Source: Candidatus Pantoea varia
Lineage (GTDB): Bacteria > Pseudomonadota > Gammaproteobacteria > Enterobacterales > Enterobacteriaceae
Direction of reading: 5' to 3'
Assembly: GCF_900115075.1 (NCBI RefSeq)
Contig: NZ_FOVG01000002.1
Coordinates: 310,001 to 374,000 of the forward strand
Length of the DNA: 64,000 nt
Both the position numbers and the translations under genes were made by a program. The notes beneath the pieces were generated by a model, which worked only from the letters and a program-made list of their open reading frames with translations, was not told the origin of the DNA and searched no databases. Within the stretch, counting starts at the first letter, position 1. Each line of letters begins with the position of its first letter. Shown one piece after another: positions 49,698 to 59,005 of this stretch.

Positions 49698-52600
49698 TTA
49701 TTCCAGCCACAGCAGGGTATCGCCAGGACTGACCGGACGGCCTGCCTGACAGGCGATCCGCGTCACCCGTCCGGCCTGCGGCGCGACAATCGCCAGCTCC
49801 ATCTTCATCGCCTCGACGATTATCAGCGTCTGTCCGGCGCTGACCTCGTCGCCCGGCTGTACCAGCACTTTCCAGATGTTGCCATTGAGGTCAGCCTGCA
49901 CCGCCAGCCCGTTCTCCTCCTCTTCGCTGACGCTGGCGAGCGTTTCATCCGCCGCCGGTGCGTTCTGTTCTTCCTGCGCCCAGAGCTGCACTTCCTGTTC
50001 AAAGGCGGTGGCCTGGCGCTGGCGGAACGCCGCAATCTCAGCGGCGTGGTCGGCGAGGAACTGCTGGTGAGCGGCAAAATCAAACTGCGTCTCTTCAATA
50101 CGCAGGCTGGCGCGGCCTTCGCGGAAATCTTCGCGCAGCTGGTTCAGCTCGGTTTCACTCACCGGATAGAAGCGCACCTGATCGAAGAAGCGCAGCAGCC
50201 ACGGCGCATCAGCCGCGAACTGCGGATTTTTCAGGAAAGTGTTCCAGATGGGCAGCGTGCGGCCCACCAGCTGATAGCCGCCGGGCGAATCCATGCCGTA
50301 GATGCACATGTACATGCCGCCGATGCCGACGGTGCCTTCAGCAGTAAAGGTGCGGGCCGGACTGTATTTGGAACTCAGCAGGCGATGGCGCGGATCGATC
50401 GGAACGGCGCAGGGCGCGCCGAGATAGACATCACCCAACCCCAGCACCAGATAGCTGGCGTCGAACAGGGTGTCTCGCACCTCCTCGCGGCTGCTTAAGC
50501 CATTAATACGCTGGATAAAGTCCACGTTGTTCGGCAGCCAGGGCGCGCTGGCACGCACCGTCTCCTGATAGCGGCTGACCGCACCCAGCGTGGCGCTGTC
50601 TTCAAACGCCATCGGCATCCACACCACGCGCGACGGGACTTTCAGTGAGCTGACATCGCCCAGCGTCGCCTCCAGCGCCAGCAGCAGCGACATCAGGGCG
50701 GACTGGTGAATGATGCGGCTGTCGTAGCGTACCTGCAGTGAGCGCACACCCGGCGACAGCTCCTCCACGCCTGGCTCCGCCTGCGTCGTCAGCGCATTCA
50801 TCAGCAGGTGCACGCGCAGACGCAGCGCCAGATCCAGCACGTTGTCGCCATACTCAATCAGCACATATTTGTCGCCTGCCTGGCGATAGACCACGTTGGG
50901 CGTGCTGGCGGTGGCCTCAATGGCGGCCAGAATCGTGGCGGAGCCGTGGGCGGTTTCGGCCAGCGACGGCACGGCAAAGGCCGGCGGATGTTCCGGTCGC
51001 AGGGTTTCGATCAGGTGCATCTGCGCTTTTTCACGCGCCAGCGCATCGTCGGCAGTAATCGGGTGGAAGCGGATGGTGTCGCCAGGTTTGACCTGGCCGA
51101 CTTTCCACAGCTCGGCTTTGGCGATGGTCACCGGACAGACAAAGCCGCCGAGGCTTGGGCCGTCGTGCGTCAGAATCACCGGGAAGTCGCCGGTAAAATT
51201 GACCGCGCCGATGGCATATTCGCAGTCGTGAACGTTGGAGGGATGCAGGCCCGCCTCGCCACCGTTGGCGCGGGTCCAGGTCGGTTTTGGACCCACCAGC
51301 CGCACGCCGAGGCGGTTGGAGTTGTAGTGCACCTGCCAGTCGCTGGCAAAGAACGCGTCGATGGCGGCCTGGGTGAAGAAGTCCGGTGCGCCGTGCGGGC
51401 CATAAAGCACGCCGATGCGCCACTCGCTGCCGTAATGGGGAATCTGCGCCGCATCAAGCGGTTGCGGGTCGCTGACCGGGGCCGGCGTGGTGCAGGCTGC
51501 CCGTTCAGGCCGGGAGATCGCCAGCATATCGGCCACCCGCAGGGTGCGTCCGGCGTGACCGCCAAACTGTCCCAGTGAAAAAGTGCTGCGGCTGCCCAGG
51601 TATTCCGGCACGTCGAAGCCGTTGCGCACCGCCAGATAGCTGCGGCAGCCGTGCCGGGCGCGTCCCAGCACCAGGGTCTGTCCCGCTTTCACCGCCAGCG
51701 GCTGCCAGGTGCTGACCGGTTCGCCATCAAGCCGGGCGTCGCAGTCCGCACCGGTCAGCGCCACGATAGCATCACAGTGGAAACGCAGCGTCGGCCCCTG
51801 CAGGGTAAACTCCAGGCCCGCGGCCGCCTCATGGTTACCGACGATGCGGTTAGCCAGCCGGAACGCGAAGTCATCCATCGGGCCGGAAGGCGGCACGCCG
51901 ATATCCCAGTAGCCGAGGCGGCCAGGATAGTCCTGAACCGAGCTGAAGGTGCCGGGTTGCAGCACTTCCACCACGGAGGCGGCAGGGACGACGCTGTCGA
52001 GATAGCGCGTCCAGACATTGCCGCTGCGAAAGGCGTCGCTGCTGGTGATCTGGCGCAGATAGTCAAGGTTGGTGGCGATGCCATGCAGTTGCGTGGCATC
52101 CAGCGCATGGTGAAGTTTTTCCAGCGCCGCATCGCGGGTGTCAGCATGCACGATCAGTTTGGCGATCATCGGATCGTAGAAGCTGGAGACCTCGCTGCCG
52201 GTTTCGATGCCGCTGTCGACCCGAACGCCGTCAGGGAAAGTTACGCCGGTTAGCAGGCCGGGGTTGGGCTGAAAGTTCTTCAGTGGATCTTCCGCGTAAA
52301 GCCGGACTTCAATGGCCGCACCCTGCGGCGCCTGCTGCAGACGTGACCAGTCCACCGCATCGCCCGCCGCCACCTGCAACATGCACTCCACCAGATCGAG
52401 TCCGGTGACGCATTCGGTGACCGGATGCTCCACCTGCAGGCGGGTGTTCACTTCCAGAAAGTAAAAGGCCTGCTGGTCGACGTCGTAGATATACTCAACG
52501 GTGCCTGCGCTGCGGTAGTTGACCCGCTCGCCGAGCCGCACCGCCGAGGCGAGCAGGGCGTCACGCGTCGCCTGCGACAGGCCGGGCGCGGGCGTCTCTT

Positions 52601-53315
52601 CCACCACCTTCTGATTGCGGCGCTGCAGTGAGCAGTCGCGTTCGCCCAGCGCCACTACGTTGCCGTTACCGTCACCAAAAATCTGCACTTCTACGTGGCG
52701 GGCGCGATCGATACAGCGCTCCAGAAACACGCCTGCATCACTGAAGAACTGCTCGCCAAGACGGCGCACGCTCTCCCAGGCGCTGGCGAGCGCACCGGCA
52801 TCGGCACAGCGCGTCAGGCCAATGCCTCCGCCACCCGCCGTGCTTTTCAGCATTACCGGATAGCCAATCTTATCGGCTGCCTGCAGCGCCTCTTCCAGCG
52901 AGGCAAGCAGCGGTGTGCCTGGCGTCATCGGCACACCCGCGCTGGCTGCCAGTTCACGGGCGCGGTGCTTAAGGCCGAACTCCCCAATCTGCTGTGCGGT
53001 GGGCCCGACAAAGGCGATGCCTGCCGCGTCGCAGGCTTCTGCAAACGGCTGGCTTTCGGAAAGAAATCCGTAGCCAGGCCAGATCGCCTGCGCGCCGCTC
53101 TGCTGAGCCGCTGCCAGAATTTTGTCGATGCGCAGATAGCTGTCGCTGGCTTTCTCGCCGCCCAGCGCGATGGCGATATCCGCCTGCTTAACGTGCTGCG
53201 CGTTGCGGTCTGCGTCTGAATAGACCGCGACGCTTTTCACGCCGAGGCGCTTCAGGGTCCGAATGGCGCGACAGGCAATTTCGCCGCGGTTGGCAATCAG
53301 TACGGTAGTGAACAT
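49698..53315 (-). CDS. uca: Urea carboxylase
   Basis: This biotin enzyme converts urea, bicarbonate and ATP to allophanate. The 1205 residues show the usual order. A biotin carboxylase domain (residues 1-450: ANRGEIACRAIRTLKRLG, the glycine loop STAGGGGIGL, EVNTRLQVEHPVTE) is followed by a carboxyltransferase region built of KipA/KipI-like halves (about 460-1090: VQDYPGRLGYWDIGVPPSGPMD; GVVGIGGMY-like EGTVGIGGMYMCIYGMDSPGG). A BCCP domain at the end carries the biotinyl Lys in EAMKME (K1171). It lies two bases after the allophanate hydrolase gene. Together they degrade urea to ammonia and CO2 without nickel urease. Confidence 0.95.
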   Translation of the reverse strand: MFTTVLIANRGEIACRAIRTLKRLGVKSVAVYSDADRNAQHVKQADIAIALGGEKASDSYLRIDKILAAAQQSGAQAIWPGYGFLSESQPFAEACDAAGIAFVGPTAQQIGEFGLKHRARELAASAGVPMTPGTPLLASLEEALQAADKIGYPVMLKSTAGGGGIGLTRCADAGALASAWESVRRLGEQFFSDAGVFLERCIDRARHVEVQIFGDGNGNVVALGERDCSLQRRNQKVVEETPAPGLSQATRDALLASAVRLGERVNYRSAGTVEYIYDVDQQAFYFLEVNTRLQVEHPVTECVTGLDLVECMLQVAAGDAVDWSRLQQAPQGAAIEVRLYAEDPLKNFQPNPGLLTGVTFPDGVRVDSGIETGSEVSSFYDPMIAKLIVHADTRDAALEKLHHALDATQLHGIATNLDYLRQITSSDAFRSGNVWTRYLDSVVPAASVVEVLQPGTFSSVQDYPGRLGYWDIGVPPSGPMDDFAFRLANRIVGNHEAAAGLEFTLQGPTLRFHCDAIVALTGADCDARLDGEPVSTWQPLAVKAGQTLVLGRARHGCRSYLAVRNGFDVPEYLGSRSTFSLGQFGGHAGRTLRVADMLAISRPERAACTTPAPVSDPQPLDAAQIPHYGSEWRIGVLYGPHGAPDFFTQAAIDAFFASDWQVHYNSNRLGVRLVGPKPTWTRANGGEAGLHPSNVHDCEYAIGAVNFTGDFPVILTHDGPSLGGFVCPVTIAKAELWKVGQVKPGDTIRFHPITADDALAREKAQMHLIETLRPEHPPAFAVPSLAETAHGSATILAAIEATASTPNVVYRQAGDKYVLIEYGDNVLDLALRLRVHLLMNALTTQAEPGVEELSPGVRSLQVRYDSRIIHQSALMSLLLALEATLGDVSSLKVPSRVVWMPMAFEDSATLGAVSRYQETVRASAPWLPNNVDFIQRINGLSSREEVRDTLFDASYLVLGLGDVYLGAPCAVPIDPRHRLLSSKYSPARTFTAEGTVGIGGMYMCIYGMDSPGGYQLVGRTLPIWNTFLKNPQFAADAPWLLRFFDQVRFYPVSETELNQLREDFREGRASLRIEETQFDFAAHQQFLADHAAEIAAFRQRQATAFEQEVQLWAQEEQNAPAADETLASVSEEEENGLAVQADLNGNIWKVLVQPGDEVSAGQTLIIVEAMKMELAIVAPQAGRVTRIACQAGRPVSPGDTLLWLE

Positions 53316-53317
53316 GA

Positions 53318-55114
53318 TCAGTGACTCCCCTGTGATGCCAGCCAGTTGCGCCAGCCGCCCGTCTCAGTGATTTCCAGCGCGTTTTTCAGCGCTGAGCCTT
53401 CGCAGATAAAGCCTTTAACAACGCGGCCATCGGCCAGTGTCAGGCTGCCGATGCCCAGCGGGGCGGGAATCTCTGCCACAAACTCGCCGAAACGGGCCAG
53501 CGGGATATCCCACAGCTCCACGGTGATCGCCGCACCCTGGTCGTCACGCATCAGGCCCGGTTTTTTGATCGCGCCCTCCAGCAGGGCGAACAGGCGATAG
53601 TGTGGCGCGGTCTTCGTCTCTTCCACCCAGACGGCATTGCGTTCAGTGAGCTGGAAATTAAGCGGCATGCCGGTGAGATGTGCGCCCACGACCGCCAGCC
53701 GGACGTGGTCGGGTGAAGCGGGCAGCGTGGCGCGCCGGGTCGGGCAGGGCTGGCCGGTCGCACCCAGCGGCAGGGCGAGCTGTTGCTGCCAGCGAAGGCC
53801 AAATTCCGCCAGCGCGCGATCGTGCCAGGCGGGTGCAATCAATGTGATACCTGCCGGGAGATCGTCGTTGCGGAACGGCGCGGGCAGCGCCAGGGCAGAG
53901 AGGTCGGCGAGATTCGTGAAGTTGGTATAGGTGCCGAACTGCGAGTTGAAGAGAATCGGCTCCTGCTTCATCTCCTCCAGGGTATGGATGGTGGGCGAGG
54001 TCGGCACCACCAGCGCATCAAACTTTGCCAGCGTCTCCTGAATCTGGCGCGTCAGCCCGGCGCGCAGATACTCGGCTTTATAGGCATCGACCGCGCTGTA
54101 TTTCAGGCCGCTGGCGACGATCTCATGTACCACCGGGTCCATCTCAGCCGGGCGATCGAGCATTCCACCCACCGCCGCGGTGCGTTCAGCAACCCAGGCG
54201 CCGTAATAGAGCTGTTCAGCCAGCTTCCGGAACGGGGTGAAGTCGATAGGATGCAGCGTCGCGCCGCCCGCCTGCAACGCTTCCAGGGCCTGATCCCAGG
54301 CGGCTTCGGCGGCAGCATCATCAAAAAATTCCGGGTTCAAAGGTACAGCAAAATGAGGATGAACCGGCAGGCTGGCCGGAGCTGTGCGCGGATTGATGCG
54401 CGAATAGGCGTCACCGGCATCGTAGCTACCGATGACGCTGGCGACGCTAAACGCATCTTCTGCCGTCAGCGCAAACACCGAAATGGTGTCGTTGAGGCGA
54501 CAGGCGGGCACCACGCCGCGTGCAGAGAACCAGCCCTTGGTCGGCTTCAGTCCGACAATATTATTAAAGCCCGCCGGAACGCGGCCCGAACCGGCGGTAT
54601 CGGTGCCGAGTGAAAAGGCGACCAGTCCGCGCGCCAGCACTGACGCCGAGCCGGAGCTGGAGCCGCCACTGACATAATCAGCGTCAAAGGTATTACTGAC
54701 CGCGCCAAACGGTGAGCGGGTGCCGACCAGACCGGTCGCGAACTGATCGAGGTTGGTTTTGCCGATGACGACTGCGCCAGCGGCTTTCAGCCGGGCGACG
54801 GCAACCGCATCTTCGCTGGCGGTGTAGGTAAAGGCGGGGCAGGCGGCGCTGGTCGGCCAGCCTGCCACATCGATGTTGTCTTTAACGGCGAAAGGGACAC
54901 CAAACAGCGGCAACGAGCCGGGATCACGCTGGTAGTCCGCCAGCAGCGGTTCAATCTGAGCCGCTAACTGTTCCGGTGTTGTCAGATAGATCCAGGCATT
55001 ATCACGGGTGTCGAGAGCCGCCAGGTGTGCGCTCAGCAGCGCGCTAATCTGTTGCGGAGCCTGCTGATAACGCTGCTGCCAGGCAGTAAGCGTCAGGCCG
55101 ATGGTTGAAGTCAT
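53318..55114 (-). CDS. atzF: Allophanate hydrolase (AtzF family)
   Basis: The enzyme hydrolyses allophanate to two ammonia and two CO2. The 598 residues comprise an amidase-signature domain and a C-terminal AtzF-specific domain. In the first, the catalytic Lys is in GVPFAVKDNIDVAGWPTS and the Ser-cisSer in YVSGGSSSGSASVLA, GTDTAGSGRVPA. The second (from about residue 440) runs LAVVGAHLTGMPLNFQL to GFICEGSAL and resembles gamma-glutamyl cyclotransferase-like folds. It is the first gene of the urea operon, about 30 bases behind the predicted sigma-54 start site. The ribosome site is weak (GGAA). In some bacteria the two enzymes are fused as urea amidolyase; here they are separate. Confidence 0.95.
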   Translation of the reverse strand: MTSTIGLTLTAWQQRYQQAPQQISALLSAHLAALDTRDNAWIYLTTPEQLAAQIEPLLADYQRDPGSLPLFGVPFAVKDNIDVAGWPTSAACPAFTYTASEDAVAVARLKAAGAVVIGKTNLDQFATGLVGTRSPFGAVSNTFDADYVSGGSSSGSASVLARGLVAFSLGTDTAGSGRVPAGFNNIVGLKPTKGWFSARGVVPACRLNDTISVFALTAEDAFSVASVIGSYDAGDAYSRINPRTAPASLPVHPHFAVPLNPEFFDDAAAEAAWDQALEALQAGGATLHPIDFTPFRKLAEQLYYGAWVAERTAAVGGMLDRPAEMDPVVHEIVASGLKYSAVDAYKAEYLRAGLTRQIQETLAKFDALVVPTSPTIHTLEEMKQEPILFNSQFGTYTNFTNLADLSALALPAPFRNDDLPAGITLIAPAWHDRALAEFGLRWQQQLALPLGATGQPCPTRRATLPASPDHVRLAVVGAHLTGMPLNFQLTERNAVWVEETKTAPHYRLFALLEGAIKKPGLMRDDQGAAITVELWDIPLARFGEFVAEIPAPLGIGSLTLADGRVVKGFICEGSALKNALEITETGGWRNWLASQGSH

Positions 55115-55119
55115 AGGAA

Positions 55120-55149
55120 GAATTCCAACTGGTATACAAGATGGAATTC
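55120..55149. promoter_or_regulatory. GntR-type palindrome at the urea operon start site
   Basis: GAATTCCA (55120-55127) and TGGAATTC (55142-55149) are perfect inverted arms around a core containing TGGTATACAA (55130-55139). The core matches the TNGTNNNACNA pattern of FCD-type GntR operators. The predicted transcription start (about 55144) falls inside it, so binding would block initiation. Confidence 0.7.
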
Positions 55150-55154
55150 AACAG

Positions 55155-55170
55155 AGCAAAGGCTGTGCCA
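55155..55170 (-). promoter_or_regulatory. Sigma-54 (RpoN) promoter of the urea operon
   Basis: On the minus strand TGGCAC-N5-TTGCT reads with GG and GC separated by exactly 10 bases, matching the RpoN consensus (TGGCACG-N4-TTGCW) almost completely. The start would be near 55144, 30 bases before atzF. Nitrogen-regulated urea use fits such control. Confidence 0.85.
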
Positions 55171-55233
55171 CTTTTTTAAGGCGATGATTCAACAGTTTAA
55201 TAGGTTCGGTGATAAGATTTTCTGATGATAATT

Positions 55234-55249
55234 TGCACAATCACGGCGC
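55234..55249 (-). promoter_or_regulatory. NtrC-like enhancer site
   Basis: TGCAC-N6-GGCGC differs from the NtrC core TGCAC-N6-GGTGC by one base. It is centred about 98 bases upstream of the predicted sigma-54 start site, a normal distance for NtrC. A second clear site was not found. Confidence 0.5.
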
Positions 55250-55383
55250 GCACGCTGAGCGATGACGGTGCGTTTAATGTCTGTGTGCGTAAATTTTGTG
55301 AAGAACATGGCAAGAGTCCGGTGGCCTGGTTAGCATGAAGACTGTCTGGCAACTCGCCGGCCCCAGCAACAGAGGAGATTTAC

Positions 55384-57303
55384 GTGGTGAAGTGGCGTAA
55401 CTGGATGATAGGGATCTGCCTGGCCGGAACGGCCAGCAGCGCATGGGCCGATTCGCTTGATCAACAACGGCAACGTTATCAACAAATTAAACAGGCCTGG
55501 GACAGTAACCAGATGGCCACCGTGGATCAGCTGTTGCCAACGCTACAGGACTATCCGCTTTATCCTTATCTGCAATATCGCCTGCTGGCCCAGGATCTCG
55601 ATCAGGAAACCACCCTGGCCGTGCAGAACTTTATTCGCCAGTATCCGACGTTGCCGCCCGCGCGATCGCTCAGCACCCGCTTTATCAATGTGCTGGCCTA
55701 CCGACAGGACTGGCAGGGCGTGCTGAACTTCAGCCCGACCGAACCCAAGCCGGTGCAGGCGCGCTGCAACTGGTATTACGCCAAATGGGCCACCGGTCAG
55801 CAGCAGGCCGCGTTTGACGGCGCGAAGCAGATCTGGCTACGCGGCACGGCGCTGCCCGCGGACTGCGATAAGCTTTTCTCGGTCTGGCAGGCATCCGGTC
55901 AGATTTCGCCGATTACTATCCTGGAACGTATCCGGCTGGCGATGAAAGCCGGTAACGACAGCCTTGTGAGCTATCTGGCCAAGACGCTGCCTGCCGATTA
56001 TCAGACCATGTCTGACGCGATACAGGCCCTGCAGCAGGACCCGTTAACGGTCAGCTCGTTTGCCAGCGCCGTCGGGCCAACCGACTTTACCCGCCAGGCC
56101 ACGATTTACGCCTTTACGCGTGTGGCGCGGCAGGACATGGAAAATGCCCGCAGCCTGATTCCGATTCTGGTCCGGGCGCAGAAGATGGGACCGGAAGATG
56201 AGCAGGCGCTGAAGGAGATTGTGGTCTGGCGCATGATGGGCAGCGATCTCACCTCCGAGCAGTCGCGCTGGCGCGATGCGGTAGTGATGAACAGCGAGTC
56301 TACCGCGCTGGTGGAACGCCGGGTGCGACTGGCGCTCTCTCAGCATGACCGACGCGGCCTGAACACCTGGATCGCCCGACTGCCGCTGGAAGCCAAAGAG
56401 AAAGATGAGTGGCAGTACTGGCAGGCCGATCTGCTGTTTGAGAAAGATCGTAAAGAGGAAGCCGAAGAGATCCTGCGCAAGCTGATGAAGGAGCGCGGCT
56501 TCTATCCGATGGTGGCGGCCCAGCGGCTCGGCGTTGACTACCCGTTGCAGATTGATGAAGCGCCGAAGCCTGACAGCGCCACCATCCAGGGACCGGAACT
56601 GGCCCGCGTCCGCGAGCTGATGTACTGGGGGCTGGATAACCTGGCACGTAGCGAATGGAGCAATCTGATCGGCAGCCGTACGCACACGCAGCAGCAGATG
56701 CTGGCACGTTACGCCAATGAGCAGGACTGGTGGGATCTCAGCGTGCAGGCGACGATCACCGCCAAAATGTGGGACAGCCTGAAAGAGCGTTTCCCGCTGG
56801 CGTGGCAGAGCGTCTATGAGCGCAACACCGAGGTGAAGCAGATCCCGCCAAGCTATGCGATGGCGATTTCGCGTCAGGAGAGCGCCTGGAACCCGAAGGC
56901 GCGTTCGCCGGTCGGTGCCAGCGGTCTGATGCAGATTATGCCTGCCACGGCGGCGCATACCGTGAAGATGTACAACATTCCGGGCTATAGCAACACCAGC
57001 CAGCTGCTTGATCCGGAAACCAATATCCAGATCGGCACCCAGTATCTGGAGTATGTCTATCAGCAGTTTAACCAGAACCGGATTTTCGCCTCTGCGGCCT
57101 ATAACGCCGGCCCTGGCCGGGTGCGAAGCTGGCTGAAAACCAGTGCGGGCAATCTCGACGCCGTGGCGTTTATTGAGACCATTCCGTTCTCTGAAACGCG
57201 CGGCTACGTGAAGAGTGTGCTGGCGTATGACGCCTACTATCGTCACTTCATGGGCAAGCCTGACAAGATCCTGTCAGATGCTGAGTGGAATCGCCGTTAC
57301 TAG
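55384..57303 (+). CDS. slt: Soluble lytic murein transglycosylase Slt (GTG start)
   Basis: This periplasmic exolytic transglycosylase cleaves peptidoglycan to 1,6-anhydromuropeptides. The 639 residues begin with a signal peptide (KWRNWMIGICLAGTASSAWA). A long alpha-superhelical U/L domain (to about residue 470) is followed by the lysozyme-like catalytic domain with the Glu in ISRQESAWNPKARSPVGASGLMQ (E499; key part SRQESAWNP) and AYNAGPGRV. The start is GTG with GAGGAG 8 bases ahead. E. coli Slt is 645 residues. It is followed by trpR as in E. coli. Confidence 0.95.
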   Translation: MVKWRNWMIGICLAGTASSAWADSLDQQRQRYQQIKQAWDSNQMATVDQLLPTLQDYPLYPYLQYRLLAQDLDQETTLAVQNFIRQYPTLPPARSLSTRFINVLAYRQDWQGVLNFSPTEPKPVQARCNWYYAKWATGQQQAAFDGAKQIWLRGTALPADCDKLFSVWQASGQISPITILERIRLAMKAGNDSLVSYLAKTLPADYQTMSDAIQALQQDPLTVSSFASAVGPTDFTRQATIYAFTRVARQDMENARSLIPILVRAQKMGPEDEQALKEIVVWRMMGSDLTSEQSRWRDAVVMNSESTALVERRVRLALSQHDRRGLNTWIARLPLEAKEKDEWQYWQADLLFEKDRKEEAEEILRKLMKERGFYPMVAAQRLGVDYPLQIDEAPKPDSATIQGPELARVRELMYWGLDNLARSEWSNLIGSRTHTQQQMLARYANEQDWWDLSVQATITAKMWDSLKERFPLAWQSVYERNTEVKQIPPSYAMAISRQESAWNPKARSPVGASGLMQIMPATAAHTVKMYNIPGYSNTSQLLDPETNIQIGTQYLEYVYQQFNQNRIFASAAYNAGPGRVRSWLKTSAGNLDAVAFIETIPFSETRGYVKSVLAYDAYYRHFMGKPDKILSDAEWNRRY

Positions 57304-57312
57304 CTGTGCTAA

Positions 57313-57342
57313 GCTTCCGTACTCTTTAGTGAGTACGGAAGC
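57313..57342. promoter_or_regulatory. TrpR operator in front of trpR
   Basis: Perfect 12-base arms GCTTCCGTACTC (57313-57324) and GAGTACGGAAGC (57331-57342) surround TTTAGT. The central GTACTCTTTAGTGAGTAC is the recognised trpR operator sequence with one change from E. coli. Autoregulation of trpR by tryptophan is established. Confidence 0.9.
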
Positions 57343-57348
57343 CTCTTC

Positions 57349-57669
57349 ATGACCCATTCTGATTCCCCCTCTACCGATGCACATCCGGCAGAAGATAGCT
57401 GGCAGCGCTTTGTCGTGCTGATGCAGCAGGCCTTTGCTGATGGCCATGCACTGCCCCTGATGCAACTGATGATGACGCCCGATGAGCGGGAAGCGTTCGG
57501 CACCCGTCTGCGGATTATCGAAGAGTTAATGAATGGCGAAATGAGCCAGCGCGAGCTGAAAAATGAGCTCGGCGTCGGCATCGCGACGATTACCCGTGGG
57601 TCTAATAGCCTGAAAGAGGCGCCGCCGGAGCTGAAACGCTGGCTGGAAGCGCGTCTTAGACGCGCCTGA
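57349..57669 (+). CDS. trpR: Trp operon repressor TrpR
   Basis: This is a tryptophan-responsive repressor, 106 residues (108 in E. coli). Helix-turn-helix residues are in [22 protein letters not shown] (key part [18 protein letters not shown]), and the tryptophan-binding Arg is in [15 protein letters not shown] lies 7 bases before the ATG and overlaps the operator arm, so repressor binding and translation start are closely packed. Its stop touches the yjjX stop with no space for a terminator. Confidence 0.96.
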   Translation: MTHSDSPSTDAHPAEDSWQRFVVLMQQAFADGHALPLMQLMMTPDEREAFGTRLRIIEELMNGEMSQRELKNELGVGIATITRGSNSLKEAPPELKRWLEARLRRA

Positions 57670-58188
57670 TTACTGCTGATAGAGCGGATGGACGAACGGG
57701 CAGAGCGCCAGAATCAGTGCCTGATGATAGACACTGGAGCGGCTGAGCAGGCCGTTCGTGAACGCCCCAATTGCGCCACCCTTCTGTTTGATATTGTCGA
57801 TGCCGGTTAACCGCGCCATCTCTTCGCCGAGTTCGCGGCCTTCACGCAGACCCGCCAGCACCACTGGCGGCAGAGTAAAACTGGCCGATCGCGATTCGCC
57901 GCGCTGCTTTTGATTTTCCACTACCATCCAGGCAAACGCGCTGTCATCTTCGATGCCCGCCTCAATGGCCACCCAGAACGCCGCTTCAGGCCGGACCTGG
58001 CGAGCATTCATCACGCGCTGACGTGCGCCAGTTCGCGTTTCGAGATGGGTTAACGGTTGTGCTGCAACGCCGCTATCGACCTCGACCCCTTCAATATGGC
58101 AGGATCCCTCGCCGAAAACGTCGTTGAAAGCCTGAGCAATCGCGTTAATCTTCGCTGGGTTGGTTGTGGCTGCGACAACATGGTACAT
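57670..58188 (-). CDS. yjjX: Inosine/xanthosine triphosphatase YjjX
   Basis: This house-cleaning enzyme removes ITP and XTP from nucleotide pools. The 172 residues begin [20 protein letters not shown], the conserved phosphate-binding strand-loop. The NTPase landmarks [13 protein letters not shown] and [12 protein letters not shown] and the late [18 protein letters not shown] (cut) are present. Very similar to E. coli YjjX (170-171 residues). It converges on trpR and is divergent from gpmB, as in E. coli. Confidence 0.94.
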   Translation of the reverse strand: MYHVVAATTNPAKINAIAQAFNDVFGEGSCHIEGVEVDSGVAAQPLTHLETRTGARQRVMNARQVRPEAAFWVAIEAGIEDDSAFAWMVVENQKQRGESRSASFTLPPVVLAGLREGRELGEEMARLTGIDNIKQKGGAIGAFTNGLLSRSSVYHQALILALCPFVHPLYQQ

Positions 58189-58317
58189 AATTGATTGAAC
58201 CCTCAGGTGATTAAGTGCCTGGCCTATCGCGCTGTCTGTGTCCGGAATGCCTGCAACAAGGACGCCTGATGGGACAGTGTCTAAAGCGATTTTTGTCGCA
58301 GTATAACGGAAACTAAC

Positions 58318-58965
58318 ATGTTACAGGTCTATCTTGTTCGTCACGGTGAAACGGTATGGAATGCGGAACGCCGCATTCAGGGTCAGTCCGACAGTCCGCT
58401 GACGGAAAAAGGTGAGCAACAAGCCTGGCAGGTGGGTGAGCGCGTGAAGCATCTGGGCATCACGCATATTATTGCCAGCGATCTGGGGCGCACACGCCGC
58501 ACCGCCGAGATTATCGCGGATGCCTGCGGTTGCTCAGTGACGCTTGATGCGCGGTTGCGCGAGCTGAATATGGGGGTGCTGGAAAAGCGCCCGCTGGATG
58601 GCTTAACCGCGGAAGAAGAGCAGTGGCGCGCTGCGCTGGTCAACGGTACCGAAGGCGGCCGTATCCCTGAAGGGGAGTCGATGACGGAGATGGCGACGCG
58701 CATGCACGCCGCGCTGAATGCCTGTCTCGATCTGCCTGCCGGAAGCCGCCCGCTGCTGGTCAGCCACGGTATGGCGCTGGGGTCGCTGGTCAGTACGATT
58801 CTCGGTCTGCCCGCCTATGCGGAACGTCGCCTGCGTCTGCGCAACTGTTCGATTTCACGGGTGGATTATCAGCAGAGCGCCTGGCTGGCAGAAGGCTGGA
58901 TTGTGGAGACGGCGGGGGATATTTCTCATCTGGATGCGCCTGCGCTCGACGAGCTGCAGCGCTGA
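58318..58965 (+). CDS. gpmB: Probable phosphoglycerate mutase / phosphatase GpmB
   Basis: This histidine phosphatase family member of 215 residues matches E. coli GpmB (YtjC) in length. The RHG motif is at the start ([20 protein letters not shown], His9), [11 protein letters not shown] follows, and the second catalytic His is in [13 protein letters not shown]. Despite the name, mutase activity in E. coli is doubtful and it may act as a phosphatase. It converges on rob, and a hairpin lies between them. Confidence 0.93.
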   Translation: MLQVYLVRHGETVWNAERRIQGQSDSPLTEKGEQQAWQVGERVKHLGITHIIASDLGRTRRTAEIIADACGCSVTLDARLRELNMGVLEKRPLDGLTAEEEQWRAALVNGTEGGRIPEGESMTEMATRMHAALNACLDLPAGSRPLLVSHGMALGSLVSTILGLPAYAERRLRLRNCSISRVDYQQSAWLAEGWIVETAGDISHLDAPALDELQR

Positions 58966-58970
58966 TTGCG

Positions 58971-59003
58971 TTAAGGCTGCCGTCGCGATGACGACAGCCT
59001 TAA
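58971..59003. terminator. Hairpin between converging gpmB and rob
   Basis: TTAAGGCTG pairs with CAGCCTTAA as outer arms, and inner CGTC pairs with GACG. The stem is symmetrical and lies midway between the two stops, but only short A/T flanks exist, so it is a moderate candidate for a shared terminator. Confidence 0.6.
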
Positions 59004-59005
59004 AC

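Noticed and set aside
49671..50498. A 275-codon plus-strand frame over the end of urea carboxylase
   Set aside because: Antisense to a gene with clear biotin-domain motifs.
56044..57246. A 400-codon minus-strand frame opposite slt
   Set aside because: Shadow of the slt codons; composition and lack of motifs argue against a gene.
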